From Juglans regia (taxonomy: Eukaryota; Streptophyta; Magnoliopsida; Fagales; Juglandaceae), in assembly GCF_001411555.2 (NCBI RefSeq), contig NC_049903.1, forward strand, positions 33,786,145-33,850,144: a stretch of 64,000 nucleotides of DNA, written 5' to 3'. Position 1 is the first letter of the stretch, and each line of letters begins with the position of its first letter. Positions 27,001 through 34,749 of the stretch are shown here, piece after piece. The notes under the pieces were generated by a model. That model saw only the letters and a program-made list of their open reading frames with translations. It searched no databases and had not been told where the DNA came from. The translations under genes and the position numbers were made by a program.

Positions 27001-30000
27001 AGTCACTCTATGGAAAAACTTCATGAATTTATCCTCTTCTTTTAACCAAAGAGCCTTGGATTTTTGTCGCCACGAGGTCTCCTACATCAACAATACCCTC
27101 TCCAGTTCAGTCACCACCACACTCTTCCTCAACAATACCTCTTCGGAAGTGTCTCCCATCAATACCTGCCCATCCAACTCCTGTAAAGTCTTCTTGTTAT
27201 CAATACTACCAAAAACTTCCAAGTTCCACCTCTTTAAATCTTGCTTTAAAGCTTTAAGCTTACCTGCAAGAATGAAGCTAGGGGTACTCGTGAGCTGATA
27301 AGAAGACCACCAAGAACAAACTTTCTCAGCAAAACCGTCCACTGCTAACCACATTTTCAAACTTGAATAACTGGCAACCCCTCTGCATGCAACCACAATC
27401 TAACAAAATAGGAAAATGATCCGACTAAACCCGAGTCAGCCTCTTCAAACACAGATCCGGAAAGTGGGCTTCCCAAGAAGGAGAAACAAGAAACCTATCC
27501 AATCTCGATCAACTCTTGCTATTGGACCATGTGAACTCGCCCCCAACAAGAGGAAGATCCATAAGGTCCAAATCAAACATAAACTCAGAGAACTCCATAG
27601 TTGTAGAGGTGCGAAAGTTCCCTGATCGCTCGCTAGGAAAGCGAATGACGTTGAAATCGCCACCCACACACCACGACACGTCCCATAAACAATATAAGCT
27701 CGCCAACTCCTCCCAAAGCCTTCTCCTCTCGCTATCCAAATTAGGAGGCCCATAAATGCCTACATAAGCCCACTCCCACCCATCTACTACATTTTTAAAA
27801 AGATTAGCAACCGAAAAAAGTCCCAACACACTCCTCAACCTCCTCCACCACTCTTTTATCCCACATTAAGAGGACACCCCCAGACGCTCCTATCAAAGCC
27901 AAGTAAGACCAACCTACATACGAACACCCCCACAAACTGCAAATAAGTCTTCTATCAACGACCCCCAATTTTGTTTCTTGAAAACACACCACATCAACCT
28001 TCCACATTTGCAATAAAGATTTTATGCAAAGGCGCTTATTGCGATCATAAGTCCCCACACGTTCCAAGAGAGGATTTTAGGTTTCATGGACAATGGTAAC
28101 TCCCTTCCCTTTCATTCTATCCCTTCAATCGACCATCTTCAATGGCCACAAGAAGAGCCTTGAACTGTTCCTCAAAGCCTATACAAGACACACCAACACA
28201 GGCTTACATCTCCTCTACTTTCTTGAACACTTAATCCGAAATAAGCCGCTCTGAGTTAGGACTAGGAGGGAGCATGCATATGGGTTCAGCATATCCCCCA
28301 TCAATGCACTCCCCTTCACAGATAACCAACTGCATATCCACCCCTTCTGACCCCATCTCAGGAAGCTCCAATATTTTCTTGTCATGGCTTGCTTCTCCAA
28401 ATCCCATTAAAGTTAATGGTGCTAAAACACCACTGTTTGGAGCAAAGAGTTCTCAAGATGCCGACTGCGTCTGCCTAGCCGAGAGTTATCTGTCGACTGT
28501 CGTCTGCATCTGCCCAACAAATACTTCTCCAGACACGATTGTCGTCGGAGAAACAGCAACAGCCACCGTCGACCTGTTCTGTGAAGGTCCCGAGGCAATG
28601 GGGACTAAAGAGGCGACAGAGCTGCTCAACTCCACACCTCTAAGCTCCGATACGACTTCTGCCAATAGTTGCCCGTGTCCACACGCCGATGGGCCTCCTA
28701 CATGTTGCGGCTTTTTCCTCTAGGAAAGGCATGTCTGAGACATAGACCTCCCCGTGGGCTGAAGCCCATTTCCCCAACCCATAATTTTTTCCTTACCTTT
28801 GGACTAGCCCATATCTTGAGCTCTACCTTCAAGCCCACTCAGCTAGCACTTACCCATACCCTTTGTTTGTTCTACACACGGGTCACAACCCGAGCCCATG
28901 CCCAGTTCCCCTTCCACTTTTCCTTCAACGCACCGTATCCAGTTGTGTATTTTATCAGACATATCCCTCAACTTCCACTACATTTCGTGCAACTCCCTCA
29001 GCACCATTTCCTCTTTCTGCCACCCCACGCTCTGCCATCTCCCTCACGGTACTGAGCACTTGCCGAAAGTGGTTCGCCACCTAACCTTAGTAGATCTGTC
29101 GTCTCTTATCTTCGCAAGTCTCGAAGTGCCTCCAAGGCCTCCCTGTACGATTGAGGCAGCGGTGGAAGAAAGTTTTAACTGACTTCTCCACCAGCATCCT
29201 GTAGCGCCGCCCGCAAGCTTTCTCCACCCCACTCCATCCCTATCCGCAGGGATAAAAATGAAACTACAACGACCTCCCCCACCATACTCCACCAGAGCCA
29301 TGTAAAAGCCACAAAAGTTTGAACACCGTTGTGCGATAAAGCCTCTGCCTCCTTCACAGTGAGCAATGTAGAACTCCTTACGTCCAGTCTTCAAACTTCC
29401 CTCCAAAGCTCTAGAAAACCATCGGGCAATGTCTAAACCCAAACTCAAGCTTTTCACAACCTTCCAACATCTCTGTGATGAGCACTTCACGCCCACCTCT
29501 TCTCACTTTGAATACCTTCGATTCAATGGCTACACGTTTCATGGGAGGCATTTGCCTTCCAATGATACTCCACCAGGGAACGCCGTCAAGTGGCCACAAC
29601 CACCATTTTGGACGTGGGATTACTATCAGGGATTTTCACATACAAAGAGAAAAAAAGGACAAATAATATTATCTTTAGTACGTATATTAGGTAACTAAAT
29701 AAGTGCCTGGAAGGAGTGCAACGACCTAAAGATTATAGATGAATCAATAAAGATTTTAATCTTCTCAAAAAATACCCAAGATTATTTTACTCTGTTGGAA
29801 ACCTACGTACAATCTCTGCAGAACATCCAACCAAAAGAAGTTTCATGAAAGAAAAATATTTGCCACATTATAAGTACTCACTAATAACATAAAAAATTGA
29901 TAGCAAATAGCATCAAGTATTTGAGGTCTATCGTTGATCTCTCGGACTTGAAAGATTCCTTAAAATGTCAACCAAAGAAAAGAAAAAGCAACAAATGGCA

Positions 30001-33000
30001 ATACATTTAACAAACAAATCATAAAACCAAAAGGAATATAAGGGAATTGGCAACTTATATGAACCTATCCAGCACTCCATTCTAGCACAAGGAGATATCT
30101 TGATTACATCAGGTGGATCCACACCAATGTTTAAACATAAAACTAGAGCAACGCATCCTGTCTTCATCTGCATAAAAAATGAGAGTTAATAAAACAAAGA
30201 ATTTTCTCAAGATCCATTTATCAGAATAGACTAAAACAAAGAAGCAATTAGAGAGAGAGACTCACTACTATATATTAAACAAAGGCTAGATTGTCAAAAC
30301 AAAAATCTCCTAAGCATGAGAAGAATCAAAAAAAGATTCAAGCAATTAGAGGCAGCTTAGCGCATAAAGACAATTGAAGGCCGGTTTTTCCCCTAGAGAA
30401 AACCTCATCCTTACTCCCCAATATACTCTTTTCCATTTAAGTAACAAAGGGAAAAGCTTTATTTCCTCATGGCAAATCAACAGCATTGTATAGTTAGAGA
30501 TTGGGATAGATTCCCATTAAAAAATAACCGACTCGTCCTAAACGAGCAAACCTCAACCAGCCTAGACAGTGTCTTCAAAGCTAGGGCTTACTTTAAAAGG
30601 TTGACCCAAGCAATAGAAGTAGAAGTTGCAATGTAGTTTTTGTGAGTAAGATTGTGCCCTATTCAGCCCCTATGGATGAATTATAAATTTGGATGTCATT
30701 TTGAAAACTCAGTAATTCTTCGAAAAATTGTAGCCTCGCCACTCAGTTAAGTACACCCAAAACTCTAGCCGTCATGATGCCTAGGCAACCAATAAGGGGC
30801 TTTCAGTGGGGGAAACAAGGATTTACATTTTCCTATGATAGTGTTATTGGCGGGAGAGAAACGATAGAAGCTTTGAAGATCGCAAGCGATCGATGGACGA
30901 GTTTAAATTTGTCTTATTTAACACTTTACTCCATTGGTTGATTGTACTACACTTTACGATCTGAATATCCATGAGTTCCTTGTATCCCTAGTCAACCATG
31001 CCTAAGTGTTGCTCTTCCATATGTCCCACGTACCTGAGCTATGCCTAGTTCTCATCAATAAAATTTTTATTTATTGATTAAAAAATAATAGTCACATACA
31101 AACCATACAAGCCATGACGAGGACCAGATTAAACCACGACCTGCAATGAATGGACATATCACGATTTGATCAAGCATACACTTTCTACTTTTCCTATGTA
31201 TTTCATGTCCTTATTTCCACTTCCAACTAGTGTAGTTAATCTCACCTGGTAAGCTGGCCAATGTATGTTCTCCTGTTATTGAGGGTGAGTAAGATAGGAC
31301 TTGCTATTCTATAATCGTGCACTCTTGAGGAAGTGGCTTTGGCATTATCGAAATGAAAGAGAGAGAGGCATTATGCAGAATAATTGTAGACGCTGAGTAA
31401 GGATGCTTGTGGGATGGGTGCTATTCTAATGAGCCTATGGGCCCTTGTTAGGTGGGACCATGGAAGAACATAAAGGTGGGGAAAGTTCACTAAGCATATT
31501 AGATTTGAAGTGGGGATGGTGCTAAGATCATGTTCTAACACAATTGGTGTTGTGCTAATAGGGCTATCAAAGAAGCTTGCCCAAAGCAATATAGTGAGAT
31601 ACGTGCTAAAGATGCTTCGATGGCCAACCTTTTGGAGATAAATAGTGAACTCCCTAGAGGAATTTTATCTTTATCAAAGTGGCTCATGATTGAGAGGTTG
31701 AGGCCTCTACTGCATTTTTTAATCTTTAGTACTCCACTAGTTTGAGAAGAAGATGTGAAGAATAAGCTATCTTGGTCTCCCTCCAAGAAAGGGAGATTCA
31801 GGCCCGGTTTGGATTCAAAAATCACTTCATCTCATCTCATCTCATTTTATCATTACAACTTTCTCAAATTTCCACACAAAATATAATAAAAAATTCAATT
31901 TTTTCAAATACCAAAACAATAATAATATTAAAAAATAATATTCTAACAATATTTTATTCAACTTTTAACTTTCATCTAAAACTATCTCATCTCATCTCAT
32001 CTCAATATCCAAACCCCACCTCAATGTTCATTCTTTCTACAACGTCCTTATTTCACATAATAACAACCCTTTCCTTGGAAGAGAATACGGCAAACTAAGG
32101 TACCTCCAAGAACTATGCTTTTTGTTTGGTCAGCAACCCTAGAGAAGATTGTTACCATGGATAACCTGAGCAAAGGACGCATTGATGTCTTTGAGTAGTA
32201 TTTCATGTGTAAGAGGAGAGGGAAGTCTGTGGATTAAATTAGATGGATTGCCAGGTGGATAGTGCGTTGTAAAATGATTTCTCTAGCAGCATTGGTTTGG
32301 CATGGGTCACGCCCAAAAGCATGGCAAACCTTTTTAATTCATGGAGAGGATTAGTTGGTACCCCAGGTAGCCCACACATCTCAGCAGCTTCAAAATGATT
32401 CCTAATTCTTCATATGGTGTATTTGGAGGAAAAGAAATGATAGAAACTCTTTCTCAACGCTCTCTTCTTTTGAACAGCTTATAGACTTTCATGGTCTTAA
32501 TCTCGATGACTTTGCATTTTTTATCGATATTCTTATTACTTCGTCATCAAAATGATATTCCTATTGCCTTCTTAAAAAAAATTGCTTAACCAACGAACGT
32601 TAACACTGAAACAGGCAAAATTAGAAAGGCAAAATTCAGCTTCCGTAATCAAGAAATGCCACGCCTATCCTCAATTAATAGATTCAAACTAAAACTAGCC
32701 CATAGTTTACGGCATTAGGTACTTCAGATAAGGTTTTCATTGAGATCTTATAGTTGTGACAGAGATGAACAATAAGATCAATTTCTGCCAAATTATCGAA
32801 CAAAAGTTGCCATGAGAGCAACTTCAGCATCCACGAAAACAAAAGTAGTAGTAGCAAGAGAGACTTGGGGGCTTACTCGGTCCTTAGGCCGCCATTTCGA
32901 GACCAACCCGTTATCAGAAGGGCCGGTGGGCACACACCCTTCGAAGGCCTCGTGACGAAGCTCATACAACACCTTGTTCTGTGGCAAGTATGCCATGCTG

Positions 33001-33179
33001 GTCGTGGTGGAAGCCGAGGCATTGCCATGACTACTGCTGGCAGTCTCCGAATCCTGTCTATGCGAGCCGAAATCCGCGTCGTCGTGGCTCGAAGCGCACT
33101 CGTCGAAGTGGTTCGAGACCACTGCCGTCATAACCGAAGATTGCGAATACCTAGACGCCATCAAATCACCCAATGCCAT
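1..33179 (-). CDS. RAPTOR1: RAPTOR (regulatory-associated protein of TOR), 22 exons in window, 3' end beyond the left edge
   Basis: Plant RAPTOR recruits substrates (for example S6K) to the TOR kinase in TORC1, controlling growth in the cytoplasm. Exons (minus strand, 5' to 3'): 33179-32877, 30167-30065, 23941-23859, 23781-23623, 23529-23413, 23296-23148, 21755-21601, 21493-21349, 21267-21189, 21017-20916, 20429-20346, 20251-20141, 12289-11936, 11852-11666, 10806-10189, 10029-9700, 9580-9451, 8813-8689, 8578-8433, 8308-8207, 1904-1819, 49-1. All junctions are GT-AG, phases match, and the sum is 3,717 bp (1,239 codons) without a stop. The start [15 protein letters not shown] matches the plant RAPTOR N-terminus as I remember it. 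Order: N-terminal RNC (caspase-like) domain, HEAT/armadillo repeats, Ser-rich linker, WD40 repeats. The Arabidopsis protein is about 1,340 aa, so roughly 100 residues lie off the window. It appears functional; the gene is stretched by LINEs in introns 1, 2, 6, 12 and 20. I cannot tell whether it is the RAPTOR1A- or 1B-like copy. Confidence 0.95.
50..1818. other. RAPTOR intron 21, no gene seen
   Basis: 1.77 kb between exons 22 and 21. It has a T-run followed by a G-run at about 220-252. ORF-sized stretches here have no recognisable domain and read as chance frames in AT-rich intron DNA. Confidence 0.6.
1905..2194. other. intron sequence with homopolymers and a small shared repeat
   Basis: Between RAPTOR exon 21 and the LINE. 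A C-run followed by an A-run sits near 2011-2038. The stretch 2070-2190 (a TTTGCACTCC block and an ATTTGCACCC block) resembles the reverse complement of 11380-11570, suggesting two degenerate copies of one small element. No gene seen. Confidence 0.4.
2387..3826 (+). pseudogene. LINE ORF1 (DUF4283-like and CCHC zinc finger), frame-broken
   Basis: The first segment, starting [19 protein letters not shown], contains the DUF4283-type core ([28 protein letters not shown]) and stops at 2750-2752. Reading continues in another frame with [13 protein letters not shown] and a CCHC knuckle, [14 protein letters not shown], near 2950-2990. A further frame change leads into a low-complexity tail that ends over the ORF2 start at about 3823. 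ORF1 proteins of this class bind LINE RNA and chaperone it. At least two disruptions make this copy a pseudogene. Confidence 0.8.
3823..7898 (+). pseudogene. LINE ORF2 (endonuclease, RT, zf-RVT, RNase H), broken by stops
   Basis: Starts [16 protein letters not shown], the APE-type endonuclease entry, with ETK, DFN and SDHH motifs following. RT motifs: [41 protein letters not shown] and FADDSLLF (catalytic Asp pair kept). zf-[21 protein letters not shown]. The C-terminal RNase H (7437-7898) has [10 protein letters not shown] and LEGDS, but its first acidic residue reads Asn (LNFNG). Disruptions: stop at 4177-4179, frame changes near 5130 and 5230-5350, stops at 5764-5766, 5914-5916 and 6331-6333. 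Three of the four stops fall where related elements have Trp. The product would nick DNA and copy LINE RNA at the nick; this copy is dead. Confidence 0.85.
7897..7990 (+). repeat. three 35-bp-spaced copies of TGTCCTGTGAT at the LINE 3' end
   Basis: TGTCCTGTGAT occurs at about 7900, 7935 and 7970, separated by a T-run and then an A-run. It directly follows the RNase H stop and precedes the terminal poly(A). Confidence 0.75.
9700..12289 (-). other. RAPTOR1: RAPTOR coding exons 13-16 (HEAT repeats and Ser-rich linker)
   Basis: Exons 12289-11936, 11852-11666, 10806-10189 and 10029-9700 encode residues about 531-1026. Exon 13 begins [15 protein letters not shown] using acceptor ATAG, directly continuing the LALDK end of exon 12. 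Exon 14 has an acidic DDECDDDEK loop. Exon 15 (618 bp, the largest) is Ser/Asn-rich with [15 protein letters not shown] and [12 protein letters not shown]. Exon 16 has [19 protein letters not shown] and ADPLLGSGG. Its donor is TCAT|GTGGGT, chosen because it gives [12 protein letters not shown] with exon 17. Confidence 0.92.
11380..11570. repeat. small degenerate intron repeat shared with 2070-2190
   Basis: The block GGGTGTAAATTGTC, then GGAGTGCAAATTGACAG, on the plus strand matches the reverse complement of sequence near 2110-2150 in RAPTOR intron 20. It is probably a decayed MITE; ends are not definable. Confidence 0.35.
12560..12735 (+). pseudogene. LINE RNase H C-terminal fragment
   Basis: The plus strand reads [19 protein letters not shown], then [15 protein letters not shown], the end of a LINE-type RNase H (usual form N-FRE-N-AD-LAKxGA). 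The upstream catalytic part is not recognisable. It is a remnant of a plus-strand LINE at the left edge of the intron 12 transposon cluster. Confidence 0.6.
12790..13365 (+). mobile_element. 5'-truncated LINE tail(s), plus strand, with poly(A)
   Basis: Contains a zf-RVT remnant ([10 protein letters not shown]), a further stretch beginning [16 protein letters not shown] and a 3' UTR. The signature TTGTGTACTTGGGCAATGCC is followed by TTAATAAAG; a second similar tail ends with a GAATAAAATTTC-type signal and an A-run near 13350-13365. The double 3' signature suggests one tail inserted into another. Confidence 0.65.
13731..14257 (-). mobile_element. 527-bp 5'-truncated LINE tail nested in the 3' UTR of another LINE
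   Basis: Minus strand: a zf-RVT knuckle ([20 protein letters not shown]), a [18 protein letters not shown] block and a 3' UTR with TTGTGTACTTGGGCTATACC, ending in poly(A) at 13731. Flanks CAAGAGCAACACCT (13717-13730) and CAAGAGTGACACCT (14258-14271) form a 14-bp target duplication with two mismatches. Outside it the older LINE 3' UTR continues on both sides. Confidence 0.75.
15233..16950 (-). pseudogene. LINE reverse transcriptase remnants
   Basis: Segments in several frames include [20 protein letters not shown] (upstream linker), [23 protein letters not shown] (after the degenerate catalytic EKAYD motif), a [11 protein letters not shown] motif near 16020, [30 protein letters not shown] and a thumb/connection region with [21 protein letters not shown]. 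The usual FADD block near 15870 is not readable as an intact motif. No intact enzyme is encoded. Confidence 0.7.
16089..16220 (-). mobile_element. 132-bp LINE tail nested in an older LINE RT, with 15-bp target duplication
   Basis: A T-run at 16089 (poly(A) on the minus strand) is followed by the usual tail signature GCCCAAGTACACAGGAAGTA. Flanks are ACCAAAATAGAGGAG (16074-16088) and ACCAAAATAGAGAAG (16221-16235), a target duplication with one mismatch. The RT reading on the two sides ([11 protein letters not shown] and [13 protein letters not shown]) is continuous if the insert is ignored. Confidence 0.8.
17818..18023. mobile_element. Tourist-like MITE, TSD TAA
   Basis: 206 bp. The left end GGTCTAGTTTGGTTACAC pairs with the right end GTATAACCAACGAGGCC as imperfect terminal inverted repeats. 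TAA occurs on both sides (17815-17817, 18024-18026), the PIF/Harbinger pattern. TCATCTCATCTC runs lie just inside both ends. It is inserted in a decayed LINE. Confidence 0.8.
18847..19600 (+). pseudogene. LINE ORF1 fragment, plus strand
   Basis: [20 protein letters not shown] here matches [20 protein letters not shown] of the LINE ORF1 at 29496-29044. The following frame (19152-19487) has a Ser/Gly-rich stretch, [15 protein letters not shown], then WKVNPREE, typical of the downstream part of ORF1. It is head-to-head with the LINE on its left (opposite strand). No ORF2 follows, so only a 5' fragment is left. Confidence 0.6.
19730..20112 (-). mobile_element. two LINE tails, one inserted in the other
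   Basis: The minus-strand 3'-UTR signature GCATAGCCCATGTACACATG lies near 19772-19791. A new T-run with TATAAGTAATTAAAGG starts at 19800, followed by a second tail ending near 20112. RAPTOR exon 12 (20251-20141) begins only 29 bp further right, so the insertion stopped just short of a splice donor. Confidence 0.65.
20141..21755 (-). other. RAPTOR1: RAPTOR coding exons 7-12 (start of HEAT/armadillo region)
   Basis: Exons 21755-21601, 21493-21349, 21267-21189, 21017-20916, 20429-20346 and 20251-20141 encode residues about 305-530. Strongly conserved stretches are [37 protein letters not shown] sequence (here [17 protein letters not shown]), [35 protein letters not shown] and [16 protein letters not shown]. 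Phases chain without interruption across all five introns. The following intron (12290-20140) is 7.85 kb and consists mostly of LINE sequence. Confidence 0.92.
22020..22640 (+). mobile_element. 5'-truncated LINE tail in RAPTOR intron 6, antisense
   Basis: The plus strand reads [20 protein letters not shown] (zf-RVT), [13 protein letters not shown], then a 3' UTR with ACTCCTTGTATGCTTGAGTT and GAATAAAAATTTATTAC, ending in an A-run near 22640. About 0.6 kb; the rest of ORF2 is missing. Confidence 0.75.
23148..23941 (-). other. RAPTOR1: RAPTOR coding exons 3-6 (RNC caspase-like domain)
   Basis: Exons 23941-23859, 23781-23623, 23529-23413 and 23296-23148 cover residues about 136-305. They carry [19 protein letters not shown] and [10 protein letters not shown]. 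These are the conserved segments holding the His and Cys positions that align with the caspase dyad; both residues are present (Cys at about residue 243). RAPTOR is not known to be a protease, and this fold is thought to act in substrate docking. The four exons are compact (about 0.8 kb) and free of transposons, unlike the flanking introns. Confidence 0.93.
24584..28075 (-). pseudogene. LINE ORF2 (endonuclease, RT, zf-RVT), broken
   Basis: Order on the minus strand: endonuclease with [44 protein letters not shown] and [11 protein letters not shown] (28075-27445); linker (27396-27082); RT with [32 protein letters not shown] (catalytic Asp kept), [20 protein letters not shown], a [10 protein letters not shown] block near 26080 and [11 protein letters not shown] near 25890; zf-RVT with [18 protein letters not shown] (25359-24916) and [15 protein letters not shown]; tail NGNNVHDFL (24949-24584). 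At least five frame changes or stops are visible. Confidence 0.8.
28200..29640 (-). pseudogene. LINE ORF1 (RNA-binding protein), broken
   Basis: The best segment is 29496-29044: a basic region, [19 protein letters not shown], then [20 protein letters not shown] and [10 protein letters not shown]. This is the pattern of plant LINE ORF1 N-terminal domains (aromatic, basic and Gly blocks before a GW). A short C-terminal remnant lies at 28400-28215. Frame changes and stops separate the parts. No CCHC knuckle was recognised. Confidence 0.6.
30820..31090 (+). mobile_element. short LINE tail in RAPTOR intron 1, antisense
   Basis: The plus strand has a WRERND-SFEDRK-type block (tggcgggagagaaacgatag), then the tail signature CCCACGTACCTGAGCTATGC and CAATAAAATTTTTATTTATTG before an A-run. 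About 0.27 kb, 5'-truncated. Confidence 0.65.
31330..32590 (+). mobile_element. LINE 3' part in RAPTOR intron 1, split by a MITE
   Basis: Plus strand left of the MITE: HIRFEVGDGAKI, then [13 protein letters not shown]. Right of it: [13 protein letters not shown], a degenerate zf-RVT ([12 protein letters not shown]) and a tail with an A-run at about 32570-32581. The reading joins in frame across the MITE if one TCA is counted once. Stops elsewhere show it is decayed. Confidence 0.7.
31801..32020. mobile_element. Tourist-like MITE, TSD TCA, inside a LINE
   Basis: 220 bp. The left end GGCCCGGTTTGGATTC pairs with the right end ATATCCAAACCCCACC. TCA lies on both sides (31798-31800, 32021-32023). 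TCATCTCATCTCATCTCA runs lie near both ends. Same family as 17818-18023. Confidence 0.85.
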
Positions 33180-33600
33180 TCAAATCCCCAAACCCCCTCA
33201 AAGCGCAAACCAAACCAAATGCCCTAACCGGAAAACCATACTAGTTAGATATGGACCAACCAAACCCAGGGCTTTTGGGGAGGAGCGAATTAGGATCGGG
33301 AGGATTGAGAGAGATGGATATGGATAGAAGGAGAGAAAAAGAAACTAAGCCAATCTAATCAACGAAGCCGCTGAACCAGCGGCGCATGGAGATTCGTCTG
33401 AGAAAAGCGAGAGAATCCAGCTCGGAAGACCCTAGGAAAAGAAATAAAGGTTTCTGAAAGCTCCAGAAACCCTAAGCCCCGAAGAGGATGATGGAAGCGC
33501 ATACGGCAGTGGCGGCGACCAAAAACAAGAAATATCTCTCAAAATTAGGACTTTTCAGAAAGAAAACTGATGAGACTGTCTCTGCGTGTTTATGTGCGCG
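33180..33600 (-). promoter_or_regulatory. RAPTOR 5' leader and proximal promoter region
   Basis: About 420 bp upstream of the RAPTOR start codon are more GC-rich than the surrounding repeats and contain no transposon similarity. On the gene strand the stretch near 33450-33560 is rich in CT/TC runs, common in plant 5' leaders. I do not see a convincing TATA box, and the transcription start cannot be placed from sequence alone. A hAT-type element begins only 160 bp further upstream (33764). Confidence 0.4.
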
Positions 33601-33763
33601 CTCGTGTTGGTGTATAGTGTGGTGTCTTTCCCCTTTTTCCCCCAAATGATTTTTATACCTTCAAGTTTCAACCTCATTAGTTTTTTCCTTTTTTTTTTTT
33701 TTCTTCTTTTAAAGTCACAATCCCCCGTCTCATTTTCCTTTTTCAAAATTAGATGGTGTTTAT

Positions 33764-34264
33764 TAGGGGTGTGGAAAATTCTAAAAATTCCGACTCCGTC
33801 CGACTTCCGCTCCGACTCCGACTTCGATTTCGTCAGAGTCATCGGAATTCGGAGTCGGAATTCGGAATCGCTCCGAATATCTATTCGAAGTCGGAGTCGG
33901 AGCTTCAAGAAGCTCCGATTCCGACTCCGAAATTTTTTTTACTGAACACTTGCGCTCGAGCGAGGTGTCGAGCGCAAGTCGAGCACACGTTGTATTGAAC
34001 ATTGGCTCGAGCGACATGTCGAGCGGAAGTCGAGCGAACCTCTCTGGAAGAGTTCTGCTCGAGCGACAGGTCGAGCGGAAGTCGAGCGAACCTCTCTGAA
34101 AGAGTTCCGCTCGAGCGCTACGTCGAGCGCACGTCGAGCTCCGATCTTATGTCGGAGCTCCTATAGGAGGTCGGAGTCGGAGCTCCAATTTGGCTCCGAC
34201 TCTTGTCGGAGTCGGAGGTCGGAAACGAGCACTCCGACTCTGTCGGAGTCAGAGCCCAGCCCTA
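33764..34264. mobile_element. non-autonomous hAT-type element, perfect 8-bp TSD
   Basis: 501 bp from TAGGGGTGTGG to CCAGCCCTA. The flanks are identical, GTGTTTAT at 33756-33763 and at 34265-34272, the 8-bp duplication of hAT transposition. The interior is GC-rich: TCCGAC-type hexamer runs in both orientations near the ends and a 52-bp tandem array in the middle. No transposase coding sequence is present, so movement would need an enzyme from elsewhere. Confidence 0.88.
33954..34140. repeat. 51-52-bp tandem array with CTCGAGCG core
   Basis: Units start at about 33954, 34005, 34057 and 34109 with GCTCGAGCG; each holds GTCGAGCG-type repeats. The second and third units share nearly all bases; the fourth is partial. 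The array lies inside the hAT-type element. Confidence 0.8.
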
Positions 34265-34272
34265 GTGTTTAT

Positions 34273-34435
34273 ATATTAAATTTAGTTAAATTGAATTGAG
34301 ATAAAAGTTAAAAATTAAATAAAATATTATTATTTTAAAATTTAAAAAATTAAATTATTTATTATATTTTATATTAAAATTTAAAAAAATTATAATGATT
34401 AGATAAGATGAGTTTGGAATCCAAACGTACTTATC
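34273..34435. mobile_element. decayed Tourist-like MITE beside the hAT element
   Basis: Reverse orientation of the TCATCTCA family: TTGAGATAAAAGTTAAAAAT, an AT-rich core, then GATAAGATGAGTTTGGAATCC at the right end. The left terminus is not clear; it may have been cut by the hAT insertion. Confidence 0.5.
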
Positions 34436-34472
34436 TCTCTATTTTAAATAAATAAATAAAACTCTTACGTTA

Positions 34473-34666
34473 GGTTTGTATAGCGAATTGAGATGAAATG
34501 AATTGAAATTAAAGTTAAAAATTGAATAAAATATTGTTAAAATATTTTTTTTAATATTATTATTATTTTAAAATTTGAAAAAATTAAATTGTTTATTATA
34601 TTTTATGTGAAAATTTATAAAAATTGTAATGACAAATTGAGAGTATTTCTCAAACCAAACTGAGCC
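34473..34666. mobile_element. Tourist-like MITE, decayed termini
   Basis: The left end GGTTTGTATAGCG and right end CAAACCAAACTGAGCC are imperfect inverted repeats. The interior GAGATGAAATGAATTG and AATTGTTTATTATATTTTATG matches the other copies in reverse. Flanking trinucleotides are TTA and TCA, so no exact target duplication remains. Confidence 0.55.
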
Positions 34667-34749
34667 TCAGCTGCTGCTCATTGCCCCTGGCCCTGTAATT
34701 TTTCAAATAGATTATTCTTTCTTTCCTCTCATGTGAAGAAGAGGATTTC

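Larger units (their letters stand above)
24476..29723 (-). mobile_element. nearly full-length L1-type LINE (no RNase H) in RAPTOR intron 2, with target duplication
   Basis: 5.25 kb, same strand as RAPTOR. ORF1 lies at about 29640-28200 and ORF2 (endonuclease, RT, zf-RVT) at about 28075-24580, with a 3' UTR and poly(A) at 24476. Flanks CCTAAAATTATAGA (24461-24474) and CCTAAAGATTATAGA (29725-29739) form a target duplication with one inserted base, so both ends are definable. Several stops and frame changes break the ORFs. Unlike the LINE in intron 20 there is no RNase H after zf-RVT. Confidence 0.85.
30065..33179 (-). other. RAPTOR1: RAPTOR coding exons 1-2 (N-terminus)
   Basis: Exon 1 (33179-32877, 101 codons) encodes a Ser/His/Asp-rich, probably disordered N-terminus ending in KWRPKDR, with donor GTAAGC. 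Exon 2 (30167-30065) starts at ATGAAGACAGG and encodes [13 protein letters not shown], then [13 protein letters not shown], the start of the conserved RNC region; it ends in phase 1. The 2.7-kb intron between them holds plus-strand LINE fragments and one MITE. The ATG at 33179 is chosen because it begins the MALGDLM motif and no upstream in-frame alternative is needed. Confidence 0.92.

Noticed and set aside
33586..34017. Frames rich in Arg/Ser/Asp/Glu on both strands near the RAPTOR promoter
   Set aside because: Produced by TCCGAC/GTCGGA hexamer runs of the hAT-type element, so the amino-acid pattern is a by-product of the repeat.
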